This document shows positions 46,871 to 56,736 of a stretch of 59,643 nucleotides of DNA, one piece after another. Source of the DNA: Bacteroidota bacterium (GTDB lineage Bacteria; Bacteroidota; Bacteroidia; JAADEI01). The DNA is taken from the NCBI GenBank assembly GCA_026992635.1, contig JALWYU010000048.1, positions 1 to 59,643 on the forward strand. Direction: 5' to 3'. The notes beneath the pieces were generated by a model, which worked only from the letters and a program-made list of their open reading frames with translations, did not search any database and had not been told where the DNA came from. Each line of letters opens with the position of its first letter. Position 1 is the stretch's first letter. The position numbers and the translations under genes were made by a program.

Positions 46871-48218
46871 ACCGTTGTTGCCTGCGGGTGTTCGGGATTG
46901 GTTTGGCAGGCGGTTAGCGGTACGTCGCTGGTTTGTCAGTCAGCTGGAGACGTTGTTTCGTTCATGTGGGTATGTTCCGCTGGAGACGCCTGCGCTTGAG
47001 CGGCTGGAGGTTTTGCTTGCCAAGTATGGTGAGGAGGCGTCCAAGTTGATTTTTCGGATTTTGCATTCTGGGGATTTTACGGAGCATGTGGATGAGGGGG
47101 CGTGGTTAGCGAAGGACTGGCGTCGTTTAGCCAATCAGATTGCGGATAAGGGGTTGCGTTATGATTTGACGGTGCCGTTAGCGCGGTTTGTGGCGCGGCA
47201 TTATCATGAGCTGGCGTTTCCGTTTCGCCGGTATCAGATTCAGCCGGTGTGGCGTGCTGAGCGTCCGCAGCGTGGTCGCTTTCGTGAATTTTTGCAGTGT
47301 GACTTTGACATTTTGGGTACGGAGTCGGAGGAGGCGGATGCGGAGGTATTGTGGATTTTGGAGGAGGGTTTTCAACGGTTGGGGCTTTCGGATTTTGAGA
47401 TTGTGGTGAATGATCGGCGTCTTCTGGAGGATTTATTGAGTCGGTGTGGGCTTTCTTCTCTGTTTCAGACGGTATGTACGGTGCTGGACAAGGTGGATAA
47501 GGTGGGGGTGCGTGTGGTTCGTGAGGAGCTGGAGCGCTTATCTATTTCTTCGGAGGCGCGGGATGCCCTTTTCCGCTATCTGGAAGTTGGGCACTTAGAG
47601 GAGTTACGTGGTTCGGGTCTGGTGGGTGAGGCGTCTGTGGAGTCATTCATGGCGTTGCTGGAGCTTGCACGTTCGCTGGGCGTAGAGCACATCCGGTGGG
47701 ATCCGTTTTTGGTTCGGGGTCTGGATTATTATACGGGGATGGTGTGTGAGGTGCGACTGGTGGGTAGGGGGGTGGGTTCGGTTGCGGGTGGTGGTCGTTA
47801 TGATCGGTTGACGGAGACGTTCAGTGAGTGGAATGTACCGGGGGTGGGTGCGTCGTTTGGGATTGACCGGCTGGTGGATGCGGTGGTGGATGAGGTGGAA
47901 GTTCCGGATGAGTGGCAGGTGCATGCTGGGGTTGTGGTGTTTGACCGGGAGTTGTTTTCTGAGGTTTGGCGTGAGGTGAGTGGTTGGCGTCGTGCGTATT
48001 TGGGGTTGCGTGTAGAAGTTTTGCCGCCGATGCGTTTGAAAAAAGCGTTGCGCGTTCTGGACAAGAAAGGGATTCCGTTTGCGATTTTGTGTGGTTCGGA
48101 GGAGTTAAGTGGGGGTCGGTGGACGGTTCGGGACATGCGAACAGGAGAGCAGGTTGTTCTATCGCCTGAGGCAATTCCTGAATATTTACTGAAGACCTTG
48201 AAGGGCAGAAAAGCGTAG
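46770..48218 (+). CDS. hisS: Histidyl-tRNA synthetase
   Basis: YDLTVPLARFVARH, QIQPVWRAERPQRGRFREFLQCDFDILG, VRGLDYYTGMVCEV, GGGRYDRL; true start is probably a GTG near 46850 rather than 46770. Confidence 0.88.
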   Translation: MFRGCWIGLLSVLGLRNPGVLVGKASVVRARRVEPLLPAGVRDWFGRRLAVRRWFVSQLETLFRSCGYVPLETPALERLEVLLAKYGEEASKLIFRILHSGDFTEHVDEGAWLAKDWRRLANQIADKGLRYDLTVPLARFVARHYHELAFPFRRYQIQPVWRAERPQRGRFREFLQCDFDILGTESEEADAEVLWILEEGFQRLGLSDFEIVVNDRRLLEDLLSRCGLSSLFQTVCTVLDKVDKVGVRVVREELERLSISSEARDALFRYLEVGHLEELRGSGLVGEASVESFMALLELARSLGVEHIRWDPFLVRGLDYYTGMVCEVRLVGRGVGSVAGGGRYDRLTETFSEWNVPGVGASFGIDRLVDAVVDEVEVPDEWQVHAGVVVFDRELFSEVWREVSGWRRAYLGLRVEVLPPMRLKKALRVLDKKGIPFAILCGSEELSGGRWTVRDMRTGEQVVLSPEAIPEYLLKTLKGRKA

Positions 48219-48242
48219 GGGGTTCATGATGCTGGTTAAAAG

Positions 48243-49259
48243 ATGAATCGGTGGCGTTCGTTTTTGCTGCAGATTCTTTTTTTGGGTTTAGGGCTTGTGT
48301 TTTTGTATCTGGCGTTTCGTGGCATTGATTTGCGTTCGTTTTTTTCGGGGTATCGGGATGTGGGGTGGCACTGGGTGGTTTTGAGTATGGTGGTGGGTGC
48401 ACTGAGTCACTGGCTACGAGGTGTGCGCTGGCGGTTATTGCTGGAGCGCACCAGTTCTTATCGGTTGCCCACGCGTGATGCATTCTTTGCTGTGATGGCC
48501 GGGTATTTTTTCAATATTTTGTTTCCGCGGGCGGGTGAGGTGATTCGGTGTACCTTAGTGGGTCGTCTTCATCGGATTCCCATCATCTATTTGTTTGGTA
48601 CGGTGCTTGCGGAGCGCATAGTGGATATGTTGTTGCTGGTGGTGTTGATAGGGGTTACGCTGGGTTTTCAATGGGAGTTGCTGGGTCCGTTTGTTCAGTC
48701 GCGGGTACTGTTGCCGATGCTGTCGGGTATTCGTGGTGGTGGGGTTGTCGGGATTGGTTTGGCGGTGGGAGTTTTTCTGATTGTTGTTGTTGCTGTTGTG
48801 GTTGTTTTGCTGGTGTGGTCTCGTCGTTCTTTTCGGATGCGTCGGTGGCTGGTTCGTGTTCGTCGTGCGCTTCGTCAATTTCGTTATGGTTTGGCGACGG
48901 TGATTCGGTTGCCGTTGCGTGTTCAGGTGGTTTTCTGGCTGGAGACGGTGTTGATCTGGTTGGCGTATGTTTTGATGACGTATTTGCCGGCGCGGGGTTT
49001 TCCGCCCACGTCGGGTTTTACGGTTGAGGAGACGCTGGGCGTGTTTGTGTATGGGGCATTGGGGATTGTTGCGCCGGTTCAGGGCGGGTTGGGCACGTAT
49101 CACTGGCTGGTTTTACAGGCGATGTTGCTGTATGGGTATACGAAGGCGGTGGGTTTACAGCTGGCAACGCTCATTCATACCAGTCAACTTCTCATGATTA
49201 CCTTATTAGGAGGAATTGCGTGGCTATGGCTGAGTCTACGGATTTCGCGGCATCGGTGA
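48243..49259 (+). CDS. Lysylphosphatidylglycerol synthase transmembrane-domain family protein (UPF0104)
   Basis: 338 aa multi-TM; GALSHWLRGVRWRLLLERT, NILFPRAGEVIRCTLVGR, VPAPVQGGLGTYHWLV-like motif APVQGGLGTYHW. Confidence 0.75.
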   Translation: MNRWRSFLLQILFLGLGLVFLYLAFRGIDLRSFFSGYRDVGWHWVVLSMVVGALSHWLRGVRWRLLLERTSSYRLPTRDAFFAVMAGYFFNILFPRAGEVIRCTLVGRLHRIPIIYLFGTVLAERIVDMLLLVVLIGVTLGFQWELLGPFVQSRVLLPMLSGIRGGGVVGIGLAVGVFLIVVVAVVVVLLVWSRRSFRMRRWLVRVRRALRQFRYGLATVIRLPLRVQVVFWLETVLIWLAYVLMTYLPARGFPPTSGFTVEETLGVFVYGALGIVAPVQGGLGTYHWLVLQAMLLYGYTKAVGLQLATLIHTSQLLMITLLGGIAWLWLSLRISRHR

Positions 49260-49807
49260 AGATGTGGCAGACTGGTGAGGGGAAGTTACCGCGGAAGGAC
49301 TGGCAGACGCTGGTTGAATCACGGATTTTAAGTGAAGAGTCGTTGAAGCGGCATGTGGCGATCTGGAAGTTTTTTCGGAAGCGGATTGTGTTCACGAATG
49401 GGTGTTTTGATGTGTTTCATTATGGGCACTGGGTGTTGTTGACGCGTGCGCGGGGTTTGGGTGATGTTTTGGTGGTGGCGGTGAATTCGGATGATTCGGT
49501 TCGTCGGTTGAAGGGAGAGGGGCGCCCGGTGTTTCCTGAGGAGTTTCGTGTGCGGCTTCTTGCGAGTTTTGTGTTTGTGGATGCGGTAGTGGTGTTTGAA
49601 GAGGATACGCCTGATCGGTTGATCCGGTTGGTTCGTCCGGATGTTTTAGTGAAGGGTTCGGATTATGCGGAGGAAGAAATTGTTGGTGCGGAGTTTGTAC
49701 GTTCTTATGGGGGAGAGGTGGTTCGGTTACCGGTGGTGGAGGGGTGGAGTACGACGGAGTTGATTCGTCGTATTCGGGAGGGGGATGGGAGGGAGAAAAT
49801 GGGATGA
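49220..49807 (+). CDS. rfaE2: D-glycero-beta-D-manno-heptose 1-phosphate adenylyltransferase (cytidylyltransferase fold)
   Basis: KRIVFTNGCFDVFHYGHWVLLTRARGLGDVLVVAVNSDDSVRRLKGEGRPV; VKGSDYAEEEIVGAEFVRSYGGEVVRLPVVEGWSTTELIRRI. Confidence 0.85.
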   Translation: MAMAESTDFAASVKMWQTGEGKLPRKDWQTLVESRILSEESLKRHVAIWKFFRKRIVFTNGCFDVFHYGHWVLLTRARGLGDVLVVAVNSDDSVRRLKGEGRPVFPEEFRVRLLASFVFVDAVVVFEEDTPDRLIRLVRPDVLVKGSDYAEEEIVGAEFVRSYGGEVVRLPVVEGWSTTELIRRIREGDGREKMG

Positions 49808-49813
49808 GGAGCC

Positions 49814-50968
49814 ATGGAGTTCGGTTTGTCGGAGACGCATCGGATGATTCGGGAGGCGGCGCGTCAGTTTGCGGAGGAGGTGTTGTTGCCTACGGCGATT
49901 GAGCGTGATGAGAAGCAGGAGTGTCCAGAGGAGTTGCGTCGTCGGGTTGCGGAAATGGGGTTTTTGGGGATTACGGTTCCGGAGGAGTATGGTGGGGCGG
50001 GTTTGGATACGCTGGCGTATGCATTGGTGATGGAGGAGTTGTCCCGGACGGATGCGGCGACGGCGACCTTAGTGACGGTGCAGAATTCTCTGGTGAATGA
50101 GGGGATTTTGCGGTTTGGCACGCGTGAGCAGAAGGAGCGGTATTTGCCACGGTTGGCGACGGGTCAATGGATCGGTGCGTTTTGTTTGTCGGAGCCCGAG
50201 GCGGGGAGTGATGCCACGCGTCAGCGCACTGTAGCGGTTCGGAAGGGCGATGTGTACATTTTGAATGGAGTGAAGAACTGGATTACGAATGCGGGGTTTG
50301 CGGATTTGTTTCTGGTGATTGCGCAGAGTGATCCGTCCAAGGGGTATAAGGGGATTAATGCGTTTTTGGTGGAGCGTGGATGGAAGGGGGTTTCGGTGGG
50401 TCCGAAGGAGAACAAGATGGGGATTCGGAGTTCGGATACGCGTTCTGTGATTTTTGAAGATGTGGAGGTGCCTGTTGAGAATCGGTTAGGGGAGGAGGGG
50501 ATGGGCTTTCGTATTGCGATGCAGATTTTGAATGGGGGGCGCATTGGGATTGCGGCGCAGGCTGTGGGGATTGCGCAGGGAGCGTTTGACCGGGCGTTGC
50601 GGTATTCTACTGAGCGTCAAGCGTTTGGCAAGCCGATCTGCGAGCATGAGGCGATTCGGTTCAAGCTGGCGGATATGGCGACGTGGATAGAGGGTGCGCG
50701 GTTGTTGACGTGGCGTGCGGCATGGTTGAAGGATACGGGTCAGTCGTATGCGCTGGAGGCGGCGATGGCGAAGTTGTATGCTTCGGAGGTGGCGATGCGT
50801 GTTACGATTGAAGCGGTTCAGATTCATGGTGGGTATGGGTATGTGAAGGAGTATCATGTGGAGCGGATGATGCGTGATGCCAAGATTACGCAGATTTACG
50901 AGGGGACGTCGGAGATTCAGCGGCTGGTGATCAGTCGGTTTCTGTTGCCGGAGTTATACCGGAAGTGA
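49814..50968 (+). CDS. Acyl-CoA dehydrogenase
   Basis: EAARQFAEEVLLPTA, GIPxEYGGAGLDxL-like, FCLSEPEAGSDATRQRT, QIHGGYGYVKEYHVERMMRDAKITQIYEGTSEIQRLVI. Confidence 0.92.
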   Translation: MEFGLSETHRMIREAARQFAEEVLLPTAIERDEKQECPEELRRRVAEMGFLGITVPEEYGGAGLDTLAYALVMEELSRTDAATATLVTVQNSLVNEGILRFGTREQKERYLPRLATGQWIGAFCLSEPEAGSDATRQRTVAVRKGDVYILNGVKNWITNAGFADLFLVIAQSDPSKGYKGINAFLVERGWKGVSVGPKENKMGIRSSDTRSVIFEDVEVPVENRLGEEGMGFRIAMQILNGGRIGIAAQAVGIAQGAFDRALRYSTERQAFGKPICEHEAIRFKLADMATWIEGARLLTWRAAWLKDTGQSYALEAAMAKLYASEVAMRVTIEAVQIHGGYGYVKEYHVERMMRDAKITQIYEGTSEIQRLVISRFLLPELYRK

Positions 50969-51013
50969 TTGGGTGTGGGGAACTTTCCGGGGTTGGTTGG
51001 GGTTGTAGAGGAT

Positions 51014-51475
51014 ATGGGAAATTGTTGTGGCATGGGTTCGTATTATCCGCCGGAGCTGGTTGAGCCGATGCGTCAGGAGGTGCTGGCGTTGGGTTTTGAG
51101 GATTTGCGTACGCCGGATCAGGTAGATGATTTCTTTCGGCGCAGTAGGGGTGGTACGGCGTTGTTGTTTATTAATTCGGTTTGTGGGTGCAGTGCTGGGA
51201 GTGCGCGTCCGGCGTTAGCGCTGGCGTTGGAGCGTGCGCGGGTGAAGCCTTCGTTGCTGGGCACGGTGTTTGCGGGTGTGGATATAGAGGCGACGGCTCG
51301 TGCTCGTGAGTATTTGCAGCCGTATCCGCCGTCGTCGCCGTCAATGGCGTTGTTGTCGGGAGGTGAGCTGGTCCGGTTTATTCCGCGTTTTGAGATAGAG
51401 GGTCGGGATTATCGTGAGCTGGCTGAGGAGTGGATCCGGTTGTTTGAAGAGTATTTTTCGGGAGGTGGGTCGTGA
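51014..51475 (+). CDS. BrxA/BrxB family bacilliredoxin (YphP/YqiW)
   Basis: YYPPELVEPMRQEVLALGFEDLRTPDQVDDF, FINSVCGCSAGSARPALALAL (CGC active site), FIPRFEIEGRD; start at ATG 51014. Confidence 0.85.
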   Translation: MGNCCGMGSYYPPELVEPMRQEVLALGFEDLRTPDQVDDFFRRSRGGTALLFINSVCGCSAGSARPALALALERARVKPSLLGTVFAGVDIEATARAREYLQPYPPSSPSMALLSGGELVRFIPRFEIEGRDYRELAEEWIRLFEEYFSGGGS

Positions 51476-51556
51476 GTGGTGAGGGTTGTTGTTGTTGTTG
51501 TGCCGCCGCCATCCGCCACCCGCCCACCCTTATTTTGTCAAAAATGTGTTTTGTAG

Positions 51557-52633
51557 ATGGGGTTTGAACGGTATGTTCTGGTGACGGGAGGTGCTGGGTT
51601 TATTGGTTCGCATCTTGTTCGGTATCTGGTGCGTCGGTATCGGGATTGGGGGATAGTGGTTTTGGATGCGTTGACGTATGCGGGGAATTTGGAGAATTTG
51701 TCGGATGTTTTGGATGCGCCCAATTGTATTTTTGTGCATGGAGATATTCGGGATTCGGTGGTGGTGGAGGGTTTGTTTCGTCGGTATGGTTTTTGGGGCG
51801 TGTTTCATGTGGCGGCGGAGTCGCATGTGGATCGGTCTATTTATGATCCGGTGAAGTTTGCGGAGGTGAATGTGGTGGGGACGGTGGTGTTATTGAGTGT
51901 GGCGATGTGGTGGTGGCGTCGTCATTCGGATCGGTTTCATCGGTTTTTGCTGGTTTCTACGGATGAGGTGTATGGGTCGTTAGGGGAGGAGGGAGTGTTT
52001 ACGGAGGAGAGTCCGTATAATCCGCGTTCGCCGTATGCGGCGTCCAAGGCGGGTGGTGATATGTTTGCGCATGCGTTTTTTCACACGTATGGGTTTCCGG
52101 TGGTGGTTACGCACAGTACGAATAATTTTGGTCCGTATCAGTTTCCGGAGAAGTTGATTCCGTTGACGATTTTGCATTTTGCGGAGGGGAAGCCTGTTCC
52201 GGTGTATGGGACGGGTGAGAATGTTCGGGATTGGATCTGGGTGGAGGATCATGTTCGTGCGCTGGATGTGGTGTTTCAACGTGGTGAACCTGGTGGGGTA
52301 TATCATATTTCTGCGCACAATGAGTGGCGGAATATAGATGTGGTGCATGCTGTTGGGAAGCTGGTGGATGCGTATTTAGGTCGGTCTGAGGGCACGTATC
52401 GTCGGTGGATTCGGTTTGTTGCGGATCGTCCGGGACATGATTTTCGGTATGCGTTGCGTGCGGAGCGGATTCGGGGTTTGGGCTGGCGTCCGCAGGTCTC
52501 GTTTTTAGAGGGTTTGAAGCGGACGGTAGAGTGGTATTTGACGCATCGGGAGTGGGTGGATCGGGTGCGCAGTGGTGCGTATCGTCAGTATTTGAAGCGG
52601 CATTATTCGGCGTTGCTGGGTTCTTCTTCGTGA
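51557..52633 (+). CDS. rfbB: dTDP-glucose 4,6-dehydratase
   Basis: VTGGAGFIGSHLVRYLVRRY, HVAAESHVDRSI, SPYAASKAGGDMFAHAFFHTYGFPVVVTHSTNNFGPYQFPEKLIPL. Confidence 0.92.
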   Translation: MGFERYVLVTGGAGFIGSHLVRYLVRRYRDWGIVVLDALTYAGNLENLSDVLDAPNCIFVHGDIRDSVVVEGLFRRYGFWGVFHVAAESHVDRSIYDPVKFAEVNVVGTVVLLSVAMWWWRRHSDRFHRFLLVSTDEVYGSLGEEGVFTEESPYNPRSPYAASKAGGDMFAHAFFHTYGFPVVVTHSTNNFGPYQFPEKLIPLTILHFAEGKPVPVYGTGENVRDWIWVEDHVRALDVVFQRGEPGGVYHISAHNEWRNIDVVHAVGKLVDAYLGRSEGTYRRWIRFVADRPGHDFRYALRAERIRGLGWRPQVSFLEGLKRTVEWYLTHREWVDRVRSGAYRQYLKRHYSALLGSSS

Positions 52634-52654
52634 ATGCGTTGTGTAGGTATAGGG

Positions 52655-55564
52655 TTATCGGATGTAGAGGAGGGGGACGTGGAGAGGTGGCAGGTTGGGG
52701 TTGTTGTGGGTGTGGATGGTGATCCAGTAGATGCCGGGTTGGGGTAGCTGGTAGATGGTTTGGGTTCCGGCGGGGAGTGTGGAGGTGGTCTGGTAGAGGG
52801 TTTGTCCTGTGAGGTTGTGGATCTGGATTGAGGTGTTGGGTAGAGGCTGGCTGGTAGTGAGGAGGATTTCTCCGGAGGGGTTGAGGTGGATGGTGAGTAT
52901 CTGGTCTGTAGTGGTGGTTGGGAGGGCGGTGGCGCAGTTTCGGATGGTGATGGTGGCTTGGGCGGTGTCGGTTCCGCAGCCGTTGGCAGCCAGGAGTGTG
53001 ATGGTGTAGGTTCCGGGTTGGGTGTAAGTGATGGTGGTCTGTGGTGAGGAGGCGGTAGAGGGTGATGCTCCGGGCAGTAGCCAGAGGATGCTGTCGGCGT
53101 TTTGTGCGGTAGCGGTGAGGTAGAGGGTGTCGCCGGGGCACAGGGGTGTGTCGCTGGCTTGTATGGTGAAGGATGCGGTGGGTGGCTGGGTGGTGACGGT
53201 TACGGTGACTGTAGCGGTGTTGGAGCATCCGTTGGCGTCGGTTCCGGTGACGGTGTAGGTTGTGGTCTGGTTGGGTGAGGCGATGACCTGTGGTCCGGTT
53301 GTGGTGTTGAGTCCGGTTGCGGGTGCCCAGAAGTAGGATTGTGCGCCGGAGGCGGTGAGTGTAACGGATTGTCCCTGGCAGATGATGGGTGCGGTGGGTG
53401 AGATGGTGATCTGGGGTTTGGGATGGATGGTGATGGCGCCGGGTGCGTAGAGTGTGTCGGAGGCGAGGCATTCGCTATGGACGATGAGCGTCACGTCGTA
53501 GGTTCCAGGTGTGCTATAGGCGACCTGGACTTGCTGGAGTGTGTCGTAGGGGGGTGATCCGCCGGGCAGGTACCATTCGTAGGCGGAGGCGCCCTGTGAG
53601 GGAGAGGCGTCCAGGAGGATGGGTTCGCCCACGCATGCGGAGACGGGGTTGGGTGTGAATTGTGCCTGGGGCAGGGTGTCGGTGAGCACTAACCAGATGT
53701 AGTGTGAGACCTGGAGATTCCAAGAGTTGGGGTCGTCGTAGGCATACCAGGATCCGTCCTGCCAGATTTCCCAGGCGGTAGCGGGAATGGAGTTGCCATC
53801 GCTGTTGGTAACGATGGCGAGGGTATCGCCGGGTGCATAGGAGAATTCCACGCCGGCGAAGATCCCGTGGTTGGTGGGCAGTTGGATGGGTGTGTCTAAG
53901 GGTACGAGGAGCAGCCATCCGCTATCTACGGCTTGCTGGATTTGTGCGTAGGTGATGATTTCGGTTTGGAGGACGTTTCCGAAGGTATCCCAGATGCGGA
54001 CGTAGACGGGGTTGCCGGATCCGCCATCTTTTCCAACGCCAAACCAGAAGATGACGCCGGTCAGATAGGGGAAGCCGCTGTAGAGTGAAGGTGCGAAGTA
54101 TTCCATTTTGCCGATGTCTGAGAAGTCGTTATGTCCGGAGACATATCCGCCTGGGTATACATAGATTACGGGCACGTCGGTGGAGTCCACGTTGCCGACG
54201 ACTACGCAGGATGGACGGGGCAATACGTGGATGTAGTTGGTTTTGGTAAGTGTATCGCACCCGTTGTTGTTGCAGGCGATGAGCGTGACGTCGTAGGTGC
54301 CGGGGTTATTGTAGACGATATTCTGTGGGTTTTGGACGGAGGATGTGGCGGGTGTTCCGCCGGGGAAGGACCAGTTCCAGCTGGTGGCGGCGGGCAGGGA
54401 TTGGTCGTAGAAGTTGACGCTTTGCCCGGCGTAGATAGTGGTGGGTGTGCCGTAGAAGTCGGCGGTGGGTGGTGCGCCCTGTGGGTTGCATGCGTTGGAG
54501 GAGAGGAGTGGTGTCAGCCAGTTGAGCAGAACGTTTCGCATTCGTGTTTTCTGGCATTGTGTGAACATGTTCATGCAGGCGTCGTTGGTGTAGTCCATAT
54601 AGTTCATGAACATGATGCCGGGCGGAGAGGGTGAGCATGCGTCGGTTTGGGGGAAGGATGGGCATCCGCTGGTGGGTCCGGCTTGGTTGGGTGTATCCTG
54701 GCAGTAGTCTGTACCGTAGCAGGCGGTTCCGTCGTCACCCCAGATGTGTCGCAGGCTGAGGCAGTGTCCGACTTCGTGGGTGAGGGTACGTGATCCGAAA
54801 GGTGGGCAGCTGCCGGTGACGGTGCAGTAATCAATGACGGCGCCGTAGGTTACGTGTGAGGATGTGATCTGGTTGCCAGAGGGGAATTCGGCGTAGCCGA
54901 GCAGTCCGCCGCACAGGTTTCCGATCCAGATATTGAAGTACTGTGTGGGGTCCCAGGCGTCGAGTCCGCCTTGGCTCCAGAATTTGATGTCGTCGTTGGT
55001 GGTGAAGCAGGATATGTTGGGGTTGTATCGTCGTTCAATTCCGTTGGTGGGGTTGCCCTGTGGGTCCACCTGTGCTAAGCAGAACTGGATTTCAATGTCG
55101 GCGGCGATGGGTTTCCAGATGGCGGGTGTGTTGGAAGTGTCGGGGTTTTGTCGGCGGAAATCCAGGTTGAGTGCGTTGATGAGTGCCTGGATTTGTGCGT
55201 TGGTGGGGTTTTGTGCGCTGTTGGCGTAGACGACGTGGACGACGACGGGGATTGTGTAGACCTGTCCCGCCTGGAGCTGGATTTGGGATTGCTGGAGCCA
55301 CTGGAGGAATGCCTGTTCAAATTGTGTACGGAGCTGGTCGTAGGCAGGGTTTTGAGCGCGTCGGAGTGAGTCGTAGTAGTCGGTTGCGCATCGCTGGTAG
55401 GAGGTGGTGTGTGTTCCGCGTGGGGAGATGGTGTGTTTGGGTACGGTTGGCAGGGGTTCGTTGGGGAGCTGTGCGAGGAGTGATGGGTAGAGGGTGCAGG
55501 AGGTGATCAGGGTGGCGATTGCCAGCGTGGTGCGCAGTGTTTTTTTGGTGTGAGTTGTGGTCAT
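52655..55564 (-). CDS. M43-family zinc metalloprotease with PKD domains and T9SS type A sorting signal
   Basis: LTHEVGHCLSLRHIWGDDG...CYGTDYCQDTPNQ...FMNYMDYTNDACMNMFTQCQKTRM; PKD repeats; C-term NPSGEILLTTSQPLPNTSIQIHNLTGQTLY...GIYWITI; start at ATG 55564 (track ORF 55639). Confidence 0.9.
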   Translation of the reverse strand: MTTTHTKKTLRTTLAIATLITSCTLYPSLLAQLPNEPLPTVPKHTISPRGTHTTSYQRCATDYYDSLRRAQNPAYDQLRTQFEQAFLQWLQQSQIQLQAGQVYTIPVVVHVVYANSAQNPTNAQIQALINALNLDFRRQNPDTSNTPAIWKPIAADIEIQFCLAQVDPQGNPTNGIERRYNPNISCFTTNDDIKFWSQGGLDAWDPTQYFNIWIGNLCGGLLGYAEFPSGNQITSSHVTYGAVIDYCTVTGSCPPFGSRTLTHEVGHCLSLRHIWGDDGTACYGTDYCQDTPNQAGPTSGCPSFPQTDACSPSPPGIMFMNYMDYTNDACMNMFTQCQKTRMRNVLLNWLTPLLSSNACNPQGAPPTADFYGTPTTIYAGQSVNFYDQSLPAATSWNWSFPGGTPATSSVQNPQNIVYNNPGTYDVTLIACNNNGCDTLTKTNYIHVLPRPSCVVVGNVDSTDVPVIYVYPGGYVSGHNDFSDIGKMEYFAPSLYSGFPYLTGVIFWFGVGKDGGSGNPVYVRIWDTFGNVLQTEIITYAQIQQAVDSGWLLLVPLDTPIQLPTNHGIFAGVEFSYAPGDTLAIVTNSDGNSIPATAWEIWQDGSWYAYDDPNSWNLQVSHYIWLVLTDTLPQAQFTPNPVSACVGEPILLDASPSQGASAYEWYLPGGSPPYDTLQQVQVAYSTPGTYDVTLIVHSECLASDTLYAPGAITIHPKPQITISPTAPIICQGQSVTLTASGAQSYFWAPATGLNTTTGPQVIASPNQTTTYTVTGTDANGCSNTATVTVTVTTQPPTASFTIQASDTPLCPGDTLYLTATAQNADSILWLLPGASPSTASSPQTTITYTQPGTYTITLLAANGCGTDTAQATITIRNCATALPTTTTDQILTIHLNPSGEILLTTSQPLPNTSIQIHNLTGQTLYQTTSTLPAGTQTIYQLPQPGIYWITIHTHNNPNLPPLHVPLLYIR

Positions 55565-55654
55565 GGGTGAGGTGCGTTTTGGAGGTGGTTGCCCTTTTAC
55601 TGGGTAAGTTAAGGTTCTGCGGGAAAACTTCGTGGGCAAAATTTTTGTGGTGGG

Positions 55655-56710
55655 TTAGCGTATACCCAGTTCCCGGAGTTTTTTGTGGTATTGTCTTGCG
55701 TACTGGAGGTGTTCCTGGTAGGTTCGTGCGAAGTTGTGGTAGCCGGATCCGTCGGGACGTGCGACGAAGAAGAGGTAGTCGTGTTGTTCGGCGTTGAGGA
55801 CGGCGTCAATCGTGATGGGAGAGGGTGTGCAGATGGGTCCGGGTGGTAAGCCTTTTCGGATGTAGGTGTTGAAGGGTGAGGGGATACGAGTCATGGCGTA
55901 GGTGATGCGTCGTATAGAGAAGTCGCCGATGGCGTATTTGACGGTGGGGTCGGCTTGTAGTGGCATGTTTTTTCGGAGTCGGTTGAGGTAGACGCCGGCG
56001 ATTCGTGGTTTTTCGTCGTCGCGGTAGGTTTCTTCCTCTACGATAGAGGCTAAGATGATGACCTGCATGGGTGTAAGTCCGAGTGCTTCTGCTTTTTTTC
56101 GTCGTTCTTCGTTCCAGAATTGCTGGAATTCTTTCCACATGCGGTGGACGAGTGCCTTAGGTGAGGTGGTCCAGTAGAATTCGTAGGTGTTGGGGATGAA
56201 GATGCCGAGTACGGTGTAGGGGTTGAGTCCGAAGGTAGCGAGGAATTCTTCGTCCTGGAAGGTTTCCAGGAACTGGCTGGGAGTGGGTTCTAAGTGTTTG
56301 CCGAAGAACTGAGCCATTTGGTTGAGGGTCCGGAATCGGCGCCATGTGAGTCGGAGGGGGTCTTGTGCGCCACTGCGCAGTTTTCGGATGAGTTCTACGT
56401 AGCTCATGTTGTGGTGGATGGCGTATCTACCTGGGTAGACGTGGTGGTGGTAGTTCATTTGTCTGGCGAGCCATCGGAAGTAGGTGCAGTCGGAGACGTA
56501 TTTGGCTTGGCAGAGGGTTTGGATGACCTGGTTGAAGGTGGCGCCCGTAGGGATGTAGATGTAGGTAGTGCCGTTTTCGGTTTGGACGTGTACGGCGGGT
56601 CCAAAGGTTTTGTAGAGGAAGTGGTAGGCGATGAAGGCGGGTGGGATGAGGAGAAGTGTGAGGAGGATGAGCCAACGTCGTCTGAGTTTTTTCTGTACGC
56701 GTCGTTTCAT
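55655..56710 (-). CDS. mltG: Endolytic transglycosylase MltG
   Basis: VIILASIVEEETYRDDEKPRIAGVYLNRLRKNMPLQADPTVKYAIG...PSPFNTYIRKGLPPGPICTPSPITIDAVLNAEQHDYLFFVARPDGSGYHNFARTYQEH; start at ATG 56710. Confidence 0.93.
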   Translation of the reverse strand: MKRRVQKKLRRRWLILLTLLLIPPAFIAYHFLYKTFGPAVHVQTENGTTYIYIPTGATFNQVIQTLCQAKYVSDCTYFRWLARQMNYHHHVYPGRYAIHHNMSYVELIRKLRSGAQDPLRLTWRRFRTLNQMAQFFGKHLEPTPSQFLETFQDEEFLATFGLNPYTVLGIFIPNTYEFYWTTSPKALVHRMWKEFQQFWNEERRKKAEALGLTPMQVIILASIVEEETYRDDEKPRIAGVYLNRLRKNMPLQADPTVKYAIGDFSIRRITYAMTRIPSPFNTYIRKGLPPGPICTPSPITIDAVLNAEQHDYLFFVARPDGSGYHNFARTYQEHLQYARQYHKKLRELGIR

Positions 56711-56736
56711 GGTGTGGGTGTTTTGGGTTTGGTGTT

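Noticed and set aside
52107-53471. 454-aa minus-strand ORF overlapping rfbB and the M43 protease gene
   Set aside because: Spans the 3' ends of two recognised genes in a different frame; HRTRHHHH-type composition reflects the skew, not a protein family.
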